64,000 nt of DNA from an uncultured Alphaproteobacteria bacterium (GTDB taxonomy: Bacteria > Pseudomonadota > Alphaproteobacteria > SP197). Positions 1 through 9,976 of the stretch are shown here, piece by piece. A model generated the notes under the pieces. That model had not been told where the DNA came from and made no database searches. It saw nothing but the letters and a program-made list of their open reading frames with translations. The stretch lies in NCBI GenBank assembly GCA_943787175.1, contig CALSLK010000012.1, positions 36,387 to 100,386 of the forward strand. The letters are read 5' to 3'. Positions within the stretch are counted from its first letter, which is position 1. The number at the start of each line of letters is the position of its first letter. A program made the translations under genes and the position numbers.

Positions 1-1101
1 ACATTGCGCACCACGACACCAGCCTCACCCAACGGTCCGATGACATTACCATCAACCTTGACCTCGAGCCCGCCGGCATTGCCGATATCAAGCGTGACAT
101 CGTTGCGGTTGGGCACACGATAGATATCGCCGGGCAACAGAACACGGGTCAGGAGAATTTCGTTGTTGGGTGCTTCAACCTGAATCCAGGTTTCCTCGGT
201 CGCGCGGATCTCGACCCGGGAATCGGTGTTCGTTCGACCATAGATGCGCGGGACATAACCGTTGCTCTCATTAAGAAGGGCTTCGGTTTCGGCCAGTGTG
301 GTTTCCGTTGACGTTTCAACAACCTCTGCCGCATCGCCCGGAGCCATCAGCCAGCGCAGCCTCTGTCGCTTCTGCAGCCGGTTCGACCAGAGTCTCATCG
401 ACTGCTGCAGTCGTGTCGGTCGTGGCGTCCGTGTCATCGGATGCTATCTCGGCAGATGCTGTGGATGTTTCCTCAGGGGCGGCCTCTGGCTCCACGACCT
501 CCGTCATCGCCGAGACATCAGAATCCGTGGTCTCAGTCGCCATATCACCTTCCGAAACATCATCGGCTTCAGCAAGCGCCATATCCGATGTCGTCACGGT
601 GCCGGTTTCAATGGTGTCTGGAACTTCAGGTACCCGCTCCAGATCGACCAGCATACGCTCCTTGTAGAGGTACCAGCCGCCAAAGATCAGCAGCCCCAGA
701 ATCACGGTGATGGCGATGATGGCGACCGTTGGCTGACGCGCTTCGGATGCCGGAACGGGGAAATTCAGCTGTTGGCGAACAAGAACGCCGCCGGTGTCAT
801 CCTTGTAGCGGCGTACCAGCTCTTCGCCGTCAAGCCCAAGCGCATCACCATAGGTTCGCAGGAAACCCGCGACATAGGTTGTCCCGGGAAGATCTCCAAA
901 CCGGCCATCCTCGAGAGCTTCGAGATAGACCGCACGAATGCGCAGGACATCGGCCGCCTCCCTGAGCTCCATGCCGCGTTCAACACGGGCCTGACGCAGA
1001 TCATCGGCGATACGGCGCTGCATGGTCTCAGCGTTGACATCGCGAAACGGCATGACGGTGGGGTCGCCGGGGCCCTCTTTGTTGGAATCCTGGGTTGTCA
1101 T
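1..1101 (-). CDS. RodZ-like helix-turn-helix membrane protein, frameshifted and cut by window edge
   Basis: The N-terminal 140 residues hold an HTH_25-type DNA-binding-like domain (about residues 28-95) and one membrane segment (about 124-147), followed by an acidic, Thr/Ala/Glu-rich linker. This is the layout of RodZ, the inner-membrane partner of MreB in cell-shape control. The frame stops at 316, but a second minus frame from about 345 down to base 1 encodes a typical C-terminal DUF4115 beta domain (it includes PRIYGR, EIRATEETW and LLPGD). The two parts join through a single-base shift near 337-345, beside a CCC run. I read this as one gene with an indel in the linker. The C-terminal end lies outside the window. 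The start at 1101 is the first Met of the open frame. Confidence 0.8.
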
Positions 1102-1206
1102 CGCTGGTCCGTGGTTCCCGGCACTGGCGTATCCAGCGTTGGGGCCGTTAGCTTACCATTTAGGTGTATGGCGTCGCAAACCCGCGTTTTTACAGCAAGA
1201 TTCAGC

Positions 1207-2226
1207 TCACACACGGTCACTAAGCGCCGTGATTGCCTGATCGACCAGAGACCCTATGATCTCTGCGGTCGGCTGCTCGCACGTCACCATGCCCACGCTC
1301 TGTCCCGCCATGACGGAACCACGTTCGACATCGCCTTCTATGACAGCCCGGCGCAAGGCGCCTGCCCAGTAACGTTCGATCTCGAGCTGCGCGGCCTTCT
1401 GGTCGAGCTCGCCACTATAGAAACGCACGATCACTTCACGCTGGCTCTCGGCAAATTCCCGCGTTGCGGCATTCCTGATCGCGCGGACAGGAATCACGGG
1501 AAACCGGGGGTCCAGCTGGACCGAAGGCTGGGCGTCACGTGCGCTTGCCTTGATGAAGGCACGCTTGAAATTGGGATGGGCAATGGACTCTTCAGCACAG
1601 ACAAACCGCGTGCCCAACTGAACTCCCGCTGCACCCATGCGCAAATAGGCCGCAATCGCCTCCCCCCGACCGATGCCGCCGGCAACAAAGATCGGCGTTT
1701 CGGCAAGTTCGGGCAGGATTTCCTGGGCCAGAATACTGGTCGACACCGGCCCGATATGACCACCCGCCTCCATTCCTTCAACGATGATGCCGTCGACGCC
1801 GCTGCGCGCCAGGCGCTTGGCAAAGGCCAGCGCAGGCGAAAAGGCCAGCACCTTGGCTCCATGGTCCTTGATTCGCCTCAGCGATGCGCTGGGGGGCAGA
1901 CCACCAGCCAACACCACATGTCCGACGCCATGATCCGCACAAATGTCGATCAGGCAATCGAGATCGGGGTGCATGGTGATCAGATTCACGCCAAACGGCA
2001 TGGACGTGCGGGACCGTGTCGCAGCGATTTCAGCCGAAAGCAGTTCTGGCGTCATCGCGCCACAGGCAAGAACGCCAAACCCGCCAGCATTGGAGATCGC
2101 CGCAACCAGATTGCGTTCTGACACCCAGGTCATGGCTCCGCCCAGAATGGCGTGTTCAACACCCAGAAGCGAGCAGCCACGCGACCACAACGACTTCAGC
2201 CGTGCCCGCTCTACCTCCTGTGCCAT
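1207..2226 (-). CDS. Nitronate monooxygenase / 2-nitropropane dioxygenase-like FMN protein
   Basis: A 339-residue FMN-dependent TIM-barrel protein of the NPD/nitronate monooxygenase family. Supporting motifs include the early AILGGAM segment, GGFGVL, the mid-barrel VLAGGLPPS, GMEAGGHIGP, VAGGIGRGEA and GAAGVQLGTRF; the late glycines bind FMN phosphate. Members oxidise alkyl nitronates, and some related proteins are enoyl reductases, so the substrate is uncertain. Its start lies 8 bp downstream of the lysC stop on the same strand, so the two are probably cotranscribed. No reason for that pairing is visible in the sequence. Confidence 0.85.
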   Translation of the reverse strand: MAQEVERARLKSLWSRGCSLLGVEHAILGGAMTWVSERNLVAAISNAGGFGVLACGAMTPELLSAEIAATRSRTSMPFGVNLITMHPDLDCLIDICADHGVGHVVLAGGLPPSASLRRIKDHGAKVLAFSPALAFAKRLARSGVDGIIVEGMEAGGHIGPVSTSILAQEILPELAETPIFVAGGIGRGEAIAAYLRMGAAGVQLGTRFVCAEESIAHPNFKRAFIKASARDAQPSVQLDPRFPVIPVRAIRNAATREFAESQREVIVRFYSGELDQKAAQLEIERYWAGALRRAVIEGDVERGSVMAGQSVGMVTCEQPTAEIIGSLVDQAITALSDRV

Positions 2227-2234
2227 ACGAACCC

Positions 2235-3458
2235 TTACTCCGCCGAGTCGAGATCATAGGCTGTGTGCAGCGCGCGCAGGGCGAGCTCCAGATAGTCCTC
2301 GGAGATCAGAACGCTGATCTTGATTTCAGAGGTCGAAATGAGCTGGATGTTGATGCCCTTGGACGCCAGCGCTTTGAACATCGTGCCTGCAACACCTGCA
2401 TGGCTGCGCATACCCACACCGATGACCGACAGTTTGACCACACGTGTATCAGGCTCGACCCGGCGTGCCTGGAGGACATCGTTGTTGGCTTCAAGCACAG
2501 CCAGCGCACGTTCAAGATCGCCTTCGGCCACAGTGAAGGTAAGATCCGTCGTCTCACCATCGGGCGAAATGTTCTGAACGATCATATCGACATTGATCTC
2601 AGCAGCCGCCAGGGGGCCAAACAGAGAGGCTGCAATGCCCGGATCATCGGGCAACCCGATCATGGTGATTTTTGCATCGTCCCTGCTATAGGCAATGCCA
2701 CTGACAACCTGCTGTTCCACGATTTCGTCCTCATCCACAACAAGAGTTCCAGGGGCGCCGGTAAAGGTCGACAACACCTGCAGCCTGACACGATGGTTCA
2801 TTGCCGTGGCGACCGAGCGCGTATGCAGCACCTTGGCGCCCTGAGACGCCATTTCGAGCATTTCCTCGTAGGTGATCTTATCGAGCTTGTGCGCCTTGGC
2901 AACGATGCGGGGATCACAGGTAAAGACCCCATCCACATCCGTGAAGATATCGCAACGTTCCGCGCCAAGCGCAGCGGCCAGCACGACCGCGCTGAGATCC
3001 GAGCCCCCGCGCCCCAGTGTCGTGATGCGCCCGCTCTCTGAAATGCCCTGAAATCCCGTAACGACCGGCACAATGCCCTCGTCCAGACAGGCATGAAGGT
3101 TCTCGGGCCGCGCTTCGCGAACCCGAGCACGACCATGGCTCTCATCGGTCAGAATCGGAACCTGCCAGCCCTGCCAGGACCGGGCGGCAATGCCCATCTT
3201 CTGGAGTGTCAGAGCCATCAGCCCGGCGGTGACCTGCTCACCGCTGGCAACCACGGCATCGTATTCGCGCGGATCAAGGTCAGGCTGGATGTCGCGCACG
3301 TAACCCACCAGCTTGTCGGTCTCGCCCGACATGGCCGAAACCACAACGACAACACTGTGGCCATCCCTTACGGCATGTTCCACGCGCGTCGCAGCCTTGG
3401 CAATCCGTTCAAGGTCACCAACCGAAGTGCCGCCGAATTTCTGGACAATGAGAGACAT
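2235..3458 (-). CDS. lysC: Aspartate kinase
   Basis: A 407-residue monofunctional aspartokinase, catalysing the first step to lysine, threonine, methionine and diaminopimelate. It begins with the family signature KFGGTSVG, followed by the VVSAMSGETD loop and GRGGSDLSAV in the kinase domain (about residues 1-250). Two C-terminal ACT regulatory domains follow (about 265-335 and 345-400, the latter with SVIGVGMRSHAGVA), so feedback control by end-product amino acids is expected from the family. The length is normal. It is divergent from ubiG, with 98 bp between the two starts. Confidence 0.96.
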   Translation of the reverse strand: MSLIVQKFGGTSVGDLERIAKAATRVEHAVRDGHSVVVVVSAMSGETDKLVGYVRDIQPDLDPREYDAVVASGEQVTAGLMALTLQKMGIAARSWQGWQVPILTDESHGRARVREARPENLHACLDEGIVPVVTGFQGISESGRITTLGRGGSDLSAVVLAAALGAERCDIFTDVDGVFTCDPRIVAKAHKLDKITYEEMLEMASQGAKVLHTRSVATAMNHRVRLQVLSTFTGAPGTLVVDEDEIVEQQVVSGIAYSRDDAKITMIGLPDDPGIAASLFGPLAAAEINVDMIVQNISPDGETTDLTFTVAEGDLERALAVLEANNDVLQARRVEPDTRVVKLSVIGVGMRSHAGVAGTMFKALASKGINIQLISTSEIKISVLISEDYLELALRALHTAYDLDSAE

Positions 3459-3556
3459 CTGAGCCGCCTAAACCCGCAAAATGCGTAAAAAGTTATCGGA
3501 ATCCGGTCCGTCAGGGCCTTCCCGGCGCGGGGCGGCGCCTACATACTCTTGCCATC

Positions 3557-4333
3557 ATGACGACGCAAGCCAACACAGACCAAGCAACCAGCCGATCCAC
3601 CGTCGACGCGCGCGAGATCGAAGCGTTCTCCGCGGTGGCCAGTCATTGGTGGGACCAGAATGGTCCCTTCAAACCGCTGCACCTTCTGAACCCCACACGC
3701 CTTGGTTATCTGCGCGACAGCCTTGCGGCGCATTTTGACCGCGATGCGGCAACCGAAAGGCCATTGGATGGCCTGGAGATTGCCGACGTCGGCTGTGGTG
3801 GCGGCCTGGTTACAGAACCCCTGGCCCGGATGGGTGCCGACATGACCGGCATTGATGCTTCCGGCGAGGCCATCGACGTTGCGCGCGATCATGCCGAAGC
3901 GATGGATCTTTCGATCACATACCGCAACAACGCCATCGAAGACCTTGTCGCACAGGGCAAACAGTTCGACGCCCTGGTCGCGATGGAAATTGTCGAACAC
4001 GTTGCGGATCGTGCGGCTTTTGTTGCTGCCTGCTGCGCCTGTGTGCGGCCGGGAGGCCTGGTGTTGTTCTCGACCCTCAACCGCACCCGCAAATCCTTTG
4101 CGCTGGGTATCGTGGGCGCCGAATATATCCTGCGTTGGGTACCGCGCGGTACACACACATGGTCAAAGTTCGTCAAACCGTCCGAACTTGCACGGGATCT
4201 GCGCCAGGGCGGGGCCGAGGTGAACGATGTCACCGGCATGGCCTATGACCCCCTTGCCGATCGCTGGGCACTCTCCAGCGATGCGGCGGTAAACTACATG
4301 ATCCGTGCGGTCAGGACGCAAGCTCCAACCTAG
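3557..4333 (+). CDS. ubiG: Ubiquinone biosynthesis O-methyltransferase
   Basis: A 258-residue class I SAM-dependent methyltransferase that performs both O-methylations of ubiquinone synthesis. It has the UbiG-specific N-terminal WWDQNGPFKPLH segment, SAM motif I VGCGGG at residues 78-83, the AMEIVEHV motif, and the FSTLNRT and YILRWVPRGTH segments that separate UbiG from generic methyltransferases. It is divergent from lysC. A small hairpin (CGTCC/GGACG, 4341-4354) lies just after the stop but lacks a T tract, so I do not call it a terminator. Confidence 0.96.
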   Translation: MTTQANTDQATSRSTVDAREIEAFSAVASHWWDQNGPFKPLHLLNPTRLGYLRDSLAAHFDRDAATERPLDGLEIADVGCGGGLVTEPLARMGADMTGIDASGEAIDVARDHAEAMDLSITYRNNAIEDLVAQGKQFDALVAMEIVEHVADRAAFVAACCACVRPGGLVLFSTLNRTRKSFALGIVGAEYILRWVPRGTHTWSKFVKPSELARDLRQGGAEVNDVTGMAYDPLADRWALSSDAAVNYMIRAVRTQAPT

Positions 4334-4462
4334 ATCAATACGTCCTTTCGGACGATGGTCTAGGCTCGGTTCCTGAAGTAGGATGGATCAACGCCGTGTA
4401 CTGGTGGTCACGGTGCTGTTTCATTTTTCGTTCTTATCGCGCAACCCAGAACAGGTTTTACC

Positions 4463-6661
4463 TTGCCCGAAGCCACGCCCTTTTCGCCATCGGTGCGCAG
4501 CCTGAAGACGACCACGTGGGTCGTCGGGCTGATCGGCTCGGCTGCGTTGCTGGTATTGGTCGTGGCCGTGTCCTGGCTCGACAGTCTCGCCGTGGAACGC
4601 CATCGCTCCAATTTCAATCTTGAACAGACGGCCATCACGACCATCGCATCGCGCGCACTTGGCGACAGCCTTAATGAGACGTTTATCCGTCGCACGGACC
4701 TTGCCGGCGATGAGTTGGCTGCACTTCTGGCTCAGGACGCCATTTCAGAGGTTGCCCTGCGTGTTGTGCTGAGTGTTCACGGCGCCGTCCACCAGACTTC
4801 CTTTGTCCTCTACGATCGTTCCGGCAACATCGTGGGTGAGCGCATCTATGCCCCGTTCCGGGAGGCAAACGACGTCGCAGTTGCCGATGACCTGGCCAAG
4901 CAGATGCTCAGCCTTCCCGATCTGGCAAGCGATGCAGAAACCAGACTCACGATTACACCCTATAAGGACGGTTATGCGATGTTGCTGCATCGTCCCCTGC
5001 TTTCAGGGAACCGGGTCGTGGGCATGCTGGTTGCGATGGGCGATCTCGCGACGCAATTCAGCGAGTTTGTCGCACCGATCAGTGCCGGGCGACTGGGCTC
5101 AGCCCTGGTGCTGGACGAAGACGGCACGGTCCTGTTTGCTTCGGGGAACGCAGAGGTCGGCACAGACCTCCTGGATGACCTGACCGGGCGACCAGAAGCA
5201 TCAGCGTCGGTACGCAGATTGCTCAGCGAAGCCTCTGGGGCAGGCGACCTCATCACGTTCGAAGACGGCGAAGATGTCAGAATGCTCGCCGCATGGAACC
5301 ACGTTCCCCTGGGCGACCAGGATCTGATTCTGGTGTTGACGGCGCCTGATGACGTGGTGGCCGTCAACCTTTCGGAACTGCGCCTGCAGTATGTGGTGGC
5401 CGGCGTCATCCTGCTGGTAACACTGATCATTCTGGGTTTTGTCCTGGCTCGCGCACGCCAACGCGACCTGGAGCTCACAGCCGTTGCCCTGCAGGACGAA
5501 GTCGCCCGCCGCTCGGCCGAGTTGAGCGCCAGTGAATCGCGGTTCCGTTCGCTGGTGGAGGCATCGATCCAGGGCGTGATGATCCATCGCGACAACAGGA
5601 TTCTCTTCTGCAACAACGCTTATGGGGACATTCACGGCTTCCCCAATCCCGAAAGCGTCGTAGCGCTGCAGGATGTCTCGCGCCTGGAAGCGCCCGACGA
5701 GCAGGACCGCCTCGCCTCCTATGGCAAGGCACGTCAGGCTGGCGGCAACGTTCCTGCCCGTTATGAGTACCGTGGCATGCGCCATGACGGCACCGAGATC
5801 TGGCTGGAAAACCGGGTCAGCATCGTCGATTGGGAAGATGGCCGTGCCCTGCAGTCGATCGTGGTCGACATCTCCCAGCGCAAACGTGCCGAGCAGGAAC
5901 TGGTTGCAGCCAATCTGAAGCTCGAACATGCCAACCAGGCAAAGTCGCGTTTCATGTCCAGCATGAGCCATGAACTGCGCACACCGCTGAACGCCATCAT
6001 CGGTTTTTCCGAGACCATGCAGGCACAGATCATGGGCCCGATCGAAAACGAACGTTATCGGGAATACATCAACGACATCCATTTCAGCGGCAAACATCTG
6101 CTGGGCCTGATCAACGAGATTCTCGACATCGCCAAGATCGAACAGGGCGAGCTGGAACTGACCGATGACGACATCAACATCGGCGAGATGACAGCCGCCA
6201 CCATTCGCCTGATGGATCCCCTGGCACAGAAAGGTGAGGTCACATTGACTTCTGACCTGCAGGACGATCTGCCCATGCTGCGTGCCGACGAGAGGTCGGT
6301 GCGCCAGGTCCTGTTCAATCTGCTTTCCAATGCCGTCAAGTTCACCGAACCCGGTGGTACGGTCGCCACGCACGCGCGCATTTTGCAGAATGGTGATCTG
6401 GTCATCCAGGTCGCCGATAACGGCATCGGTATTCCACCCGAGATTCTCGATCGAATTACCGAGCCTTTCGTCCAGGCCAAAACCACCAAACAATCCCAAG
6501 GTACCGGTCTGGGTCTTGCCATCGTCAAGGCGCTGGTGGAACTGCATGGCGGCACGCTCGAACTCACCAGTGAACTCGGCAAAGGAACAGCCGTCACCGC
6601 CACCTGGCCCAGGCAACGCCTGTTCCATAAAGGTGAAGAAGAGTTTGCCGATGCAGGCTGA
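4463..6661 (+). CDS. PAS-domain sensor histidine kinase (orphan)
   Basis: A 732-residue membrane-bound hybrid-less histidine kinase. The first membrane segment is about residues 17-38, an extracytoplasmic sensor region spans about 40-305, and the second membrane segment about 310-330. A PAS domain follows (about 360-475), then HisKA with the phosphoacceptor His at 503 (MSHELRTPLN) and a HATPase_c domain with N box (NLLSNAVKF), DNGIGIP and GTGLGLAIVK. No response regulator lies beside it. The start is TTG, with AACAGG about 8 bases upstream; a GTG at 4493 is the alternative. Two transporters follow on the same strand at about 70 bp spacing, so control of them is possible but unproven. Confidence 0.9.
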   Translation: MPEATPFSPSVRSLKTTTWVVGLIGSAALLVLVVAVSWLDSLAVERHRSNFNLEQTAITTIASRALGDSLNETFIRRTDLAGDELAALLAQDAISEVALRVVLSVHGAVHQTSFVLYDRSGNIVGERIYAPFREANDVAVADDLAKQMLSLPDLASDAETRLTITPYKDGYAMLLHRPLLSGNRVVGMLVAMGDLATQFSEFVAPISAGRLGSALVLDEDGTVLFASGNAEVGTDLLDDLTGRPEASASVRRLLSEASGAGDLITFEDGEDVRMLAAWNHVPLGDQDLILVLTAPDDVVAVNLSELRLQYVVAGVILLVTLIILGFVLARARQRDLELTAVALQDEVARRSAELSASESRFRSLVEASIQGVMIHRDNRILFCNNAYGDIHGFPNPESVVALQDVSRLEAPDEQDRLASYGKARQAGGNVPARYEYRGMRHDGTEIWLENRVSIVDWEDGRALQSIVVDISQRKRAEQELVAANLKLEHANQAKSRFMSSMSHELRTPLNAIIGFSETMQAQIMGPIENERYREYINDIHFSGKHLLGLINEILDIAKIEQGELELTDDDINIGEMTAATIRLMDPLAQKGEVTLTSDLQDDLPMLRADERSVRQVLFNLLSNAVKFTEPGGTVATHARILQNGDLVIQVADNGIGIPPEILDRITEPFVQAKTTKQSQGTGLGLAIVKALVELHGGTLELTSELGKGTAVTATWPRQRLFHKGEEEFADAG

Positions 6662-6733
6662 CTTTGCTGCTTTCACATGGGGTTCCGAGCTGACTTCGAA
6701 CGACGGGAACATTCACGTGGCCCAACGCTCGTC

Positions 6734-8515
6734 ATGACAACGCCACAGATTCTGATTTGTGCGATTGTTCTGATCGTGACCGTTCTTTTCATCTGGGGCC
6801 GCTGGCGCTACGACCTCGTGGCATTCGGTGGATTGATGGCCGCCACGGCTGTTGGTGTCATCCCAACCAGCCAGACCTTCGATGGATTCAGCCACCCGGC
6901 CGTCATCACGGTTCTGGCGGTGCTCGTGATCAGTCGTTCTCTTTCCAATTCCGGCGCCGTCGACATGGTCACCCAACTTGTGGTCAAGGCAAGCGGCAGC
7001 CCTTGGCTTCACATCACCGCGCTGGCCGGCGTCGCTGCCATTCTTTCAGCCTTCATGAACAATGTTGCCGCATTGGCCCTTCTCCTACCTGTCGCAATCC
7101 AGTCCTGCGCCAAGTCAGGCCGGTCACCGGCTCTGGTTCTGATGCCGCTTTCGTTCGGTTCGATCCTGGGCGGGCTTGCCACCATGATCGGCACACCGCC
7201 CAACGTCATTATCGCATCCTATCGAGGCAGCCTGACGGGCGAACCGTTCGGCATGTTCGAGTTCACACCAGTGGGCGCGCCCATTGCCATTGTCGGTGTG
7301 GCGTTTGTCGCGCTGATCGGCTGGAGACTTCTGCCTGCATCCGTGCGTGACAAGAATGCCCCTGCCGATCTGATCGCGATTGTCGACTATCTCACCGAAG
7401 TCGAGGTGCCGGAGGGCTCCGATCTGGCCGGTACGCCAGTCCACGAGTTCGACGACAAGCTACCCGACACTGATGCCCAGTGCATCGCCCTTATTCGCGA
7501 CGGTCGCAGGTTGCTGAGTTCGGCCCGTTACATCCGCATTCGCGCTGGCGATGTCCTGCTGATCGAGTCTTCTCCTGAAGGTATCGCCGAAGTCGTGGCA
7601 AAGCTGAACCTCACACTGGTTGGCGAAAAACTGGGCATTGCTGAAACCGTCGACACCGAAGACATCGCGCTTATCGAAGCAATTGTGCCGCCCGGCAGCC
7701 GCATGGAAGGACATACGCCCAGCAGTCTGCGCCTGGGCAGCCATCATGGCATCAACCTTCTGGCTGTTTCCCGCCAGGGCCGCCCGACCCGAGGACGCCT
7801 GCGGTCGTTCCGCTTTCATGCCGGCGACATCCTTCTGATGCAGGGCGAGCGAGAACAGGTGGCAGCCGCGATGACAAGCCTGGGATGCCTGCCGCTTGCC
7901 GAACGCGCCATGTCTCTGGGCCAGAAACATCGCGCGCTGCCTGCTGTCGGCATCTTTGTCAGCGCGATTGCCGCTTCGGCCTTCGGCCTGGCACCGATCA
8001 CACTGACCTTCTCGATTGCCATGTTGGCCATGGTGTTGATGCGCTACATACGCCTGCGCGAGCTCTACGACGCCATCGACTGGCCGGTTCTGGTCCTGCT
8101 GGGTGCCATGATCCCCGTGGGCGGTGCCCTGGAATCGACCGGCACCACGGTTCTGATCGCCAACGGCATCATGACCCTGCTGGCAGATGCATCGCCGATC
8201 ATCCTGCTCGCCGTGGTCCTGATCGTCACGATGACGCTCTCGGACATCATGAACAATGCCGCCACCGCCATTGTCATGGCGCCAATCGCGGTCAGCATTG
8301 CCGTTGCCCTGGACGTCAGTACCGATGCGTTCCTCATGGCCGTTGCCGTGGGCGCATCCTGTGCCTTCCTCACACCCATCGGGCATCAGAACAACACGCT
8401 GATCATGGGCCCCGGTGGATACCGGTTCGGCGACTACTGGCGTATGGGCCTTCCCCTGGAAATCCTGGTCACCGTGGTTGCCGTTTTCATGATCTCGCTG
8501 ATCTGGCCACTCTGA
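6734..8515 (+). CDS. SLC13/DASS-type permease with two RCK_C domains
   Basis: A 593-residue inner-membrane transporter. The N-terminal membrane half (about residues 1-190) has a family motif around LPVAIQSCAKSGRSPALVLM and GTPPNVII. Two cytosolic TrkA-C/RCK_C domains follow (about 205-290 and 300-385, each ending in AGD(V/I)LL). The C-terminal membrane half includes DIMNNAATAIVMAP and TPIGHQNNTLIMGPGGY. Relatives move divalent anions such as sulfate or dicarboxylates with sodium; the substrate here is unknown. The open frame extends 57 bases further upstream, but I chose ATG 6734 because the first membrane helix begins directly after it. Confidence 0.88.
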   Translation: MTTPQILICAIVLIVTVLFIWGRWRYDLVAFGGLMAATAVGVIPTSQTFDGFSHPAVITVLAVLVISRSLSNSGAVDMVTQLVVKASGSPWLHITALAGVAAILSAFMNNVAALALLLPVAIQSCAKSGRSPALVLMPLSFGSILGGLATMIGTPPNVIIASYRGSLTGEPFGMFEFTPVGAPIAIVGVAFVALIGWRLLPASVRDKNAPADLIAIVDYLTEVEVPEGSDLAGTPVHEFDDKLPDTDAQCIALIRDGRRLLSSARYIRIRAGDVLLIESSPEGIAEVVAKLNLTLVGEKLGIAETVDTEDIALIEAIVPPGSRMEGHTPSSLRLGSHHGINLLAVSRQGRPTRGRLRSFRFHAGDILLMQGEREQVAAAMTSLGCLPLAERAMSLGQKHRALPAVGIFVSAIAASAFGLAPITLTFSIAMLAMVLMRYIRLRELYDAIDWPVLVLLGAMIPVGGALESTGTTVLIANGIMTLLADASPIILLAVVLIVTMTLSDIMNNAATAIVMAPIAVSIAVALDVSTDAFLMAVAVGASCAFLTPIGHQNNTLIMGPGGYRFGDYWRMGLPLEILVTVVAVFMISLIWPL

Positions 8516-8589
8516 ACAAATCCCGGCAAATGTGGCAGGCTGACCACTCGATGTTGACTGCCAATCACGGGATCGGGTGAGCGAGCACC

Positions 8590-9841
8590 ATGTTGCTGCA
8601 GATACAAAGTGCCTTTGGCCTGTTTGCCCTTCTGTTTCTGGCCTGGCTGATCGGTGAAGGGCGTCGCCGCGACGCCTGGAAGGTCGCGCTTGCCGGTGCC
8701 TTCTTCCAGATAGCTCTGGCACTCGTCCTGCTGAAGCTGCCCGTGATCGCGCAGGGCGTGGCGGCCATTGGCGATGCGGTCACGGCGCTGGAAGCAGCGA
8801 CACGCGCCGGCACCAGCCTGGTCTTCGGCTATCTGGGCGGTGGCGAACTGCCATTCGGGGAATCCTATCCTGGTGCAGCCTTTGTGCTGGCCTTCCGTGC
8901 CCTGCCCATCATTCTTGTCGTCAGCGCCCTGACCGCCCTCCTGACCCATTGGCGCATTCTACCCTGGATCGTGAAGATCTTTGGCCTGGCACTGGAACGC
9001 GGCTTTCGCATCGGCGGTGCCCTGGGGCTTGCCAGTGCTGCCAACATTTTTGTTGGTATGACCGAAGCACCGCTCTTTGTGCGTCCCTATCTCAAGGACT
9101 TCGATCGCAGCGAGCTTTTCGTCCTGATGGTGACGAGCATGGCGACCATCGCAGGTACGGTCTTTGTGCTTTACGCCACAATCCTTGCTCCGGTGCTTCC
9201 CGATGCTGCCGGTCAGCTTCTGGTTGCCTCAGTGATCAGCGCACCCGCAGCCATTGCTGTCGCTCTGCTGATGATTCCCGGCAAGACCGAGCGCGTTGCC
9301 GCCCAGTCCATGCCGCCCCGCGAAACCTCCAGCGCCATGGAAGCGATCGTCAACGGCACCGAGCAGGGCCTGCGCATGCTGCTCAACATCATCGCCATGC
9401 TGATCGTGCTCGTCGCTCTGGTCTATCTCGCCAATGCTCTGCTCAGCCTGTTGCCCGAAATCGGTGGCCAGGCCATTACGCTGCAACGGGCCCTTGGTGT
9501 GCTTCTGATGCCGATCACCTGGTTGATGGGCATTCCCTGGGGTGAAGGTTTCGAGGCAGCACAATTGCTGGCTACCAAGATCGTCCTGAATGAGCTCATC
9601 GCCTATCTTGATCTCGCCGCGCTGCCAGAAGGTGCGTTGTCGGAACGCAGCAGCCTGATCATGCTCTACGCGATGTGCGGATTCGCCAACTTCGGAAGCC
9701 TTGGCATCATGATCGGCGGCCTTTCGGTCATCGTGCCAGAACGCAGGGCCGAGATTCTCTCTGGGCCTAAAAAGCATCGCTGCAGGCGTACTTGCGACCT
9801 GCTGCACCGGCTGCGTCATCGGAATCCTGACACCTGCGTAG
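8590..9841 (+). CDS. NupC-family concentrative nucleoside transporter, C-terminal frameshift
   Basis: A membrane protein of the CNT (NupC) family, which imports nucleosides with protons or sodium. Recognisable segments are FVGMTEAPLFVRPYL, MVTSMATIAGTVFVLY, INGTEQGL-like VNGTEQGLRMLLNI, and the C-terminal MCGFANFGSLGIMIGG. The uncorrected frame runs to 9909 and ends in a basic tail foreign to the family. Moving one frame at the CTCTCT run (9757-9762) restores a normal tail (LGLKSIAAGVLATC) ending at TAG 9839-9841, a usual NupC end. I therefore give 9841 as the end and suspect an indel in that dinucleotide run. Confidence 0.87.
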
Positions 9842-9976
9842 GTCGGCAAGAGATTGCCACAGGTTTGCCGCAGAAGATGCATAGGCTAGCGCCCGTGTTC
9901 GTTCCATAATGATCACGACACATCCTGAAGCTCACGCGGAGCACGTTCGCTGATCCGCACAGACCACGAGGGAACC

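Noticed and set aside
262..2121. A 619-codon plus-strand frame antisense to the RodZ-like and nitronate monooxygenase genes
   Set aside because: It lies opposite two well-supported genes, has no recognisable domain, and its composition follows from high-GC antisense coding.
4341..4354. Hairpin after ubiG as a terminator
   Set aside because: The stem is only 5 bp and no T run follows.
5201..6712. A 503-codon minus-strand frame opposite the sensor kinase
   Set aside because: It is shadowed by the kinase's HisKA and ATPase motifs on the plus strand, with no domain of its own.
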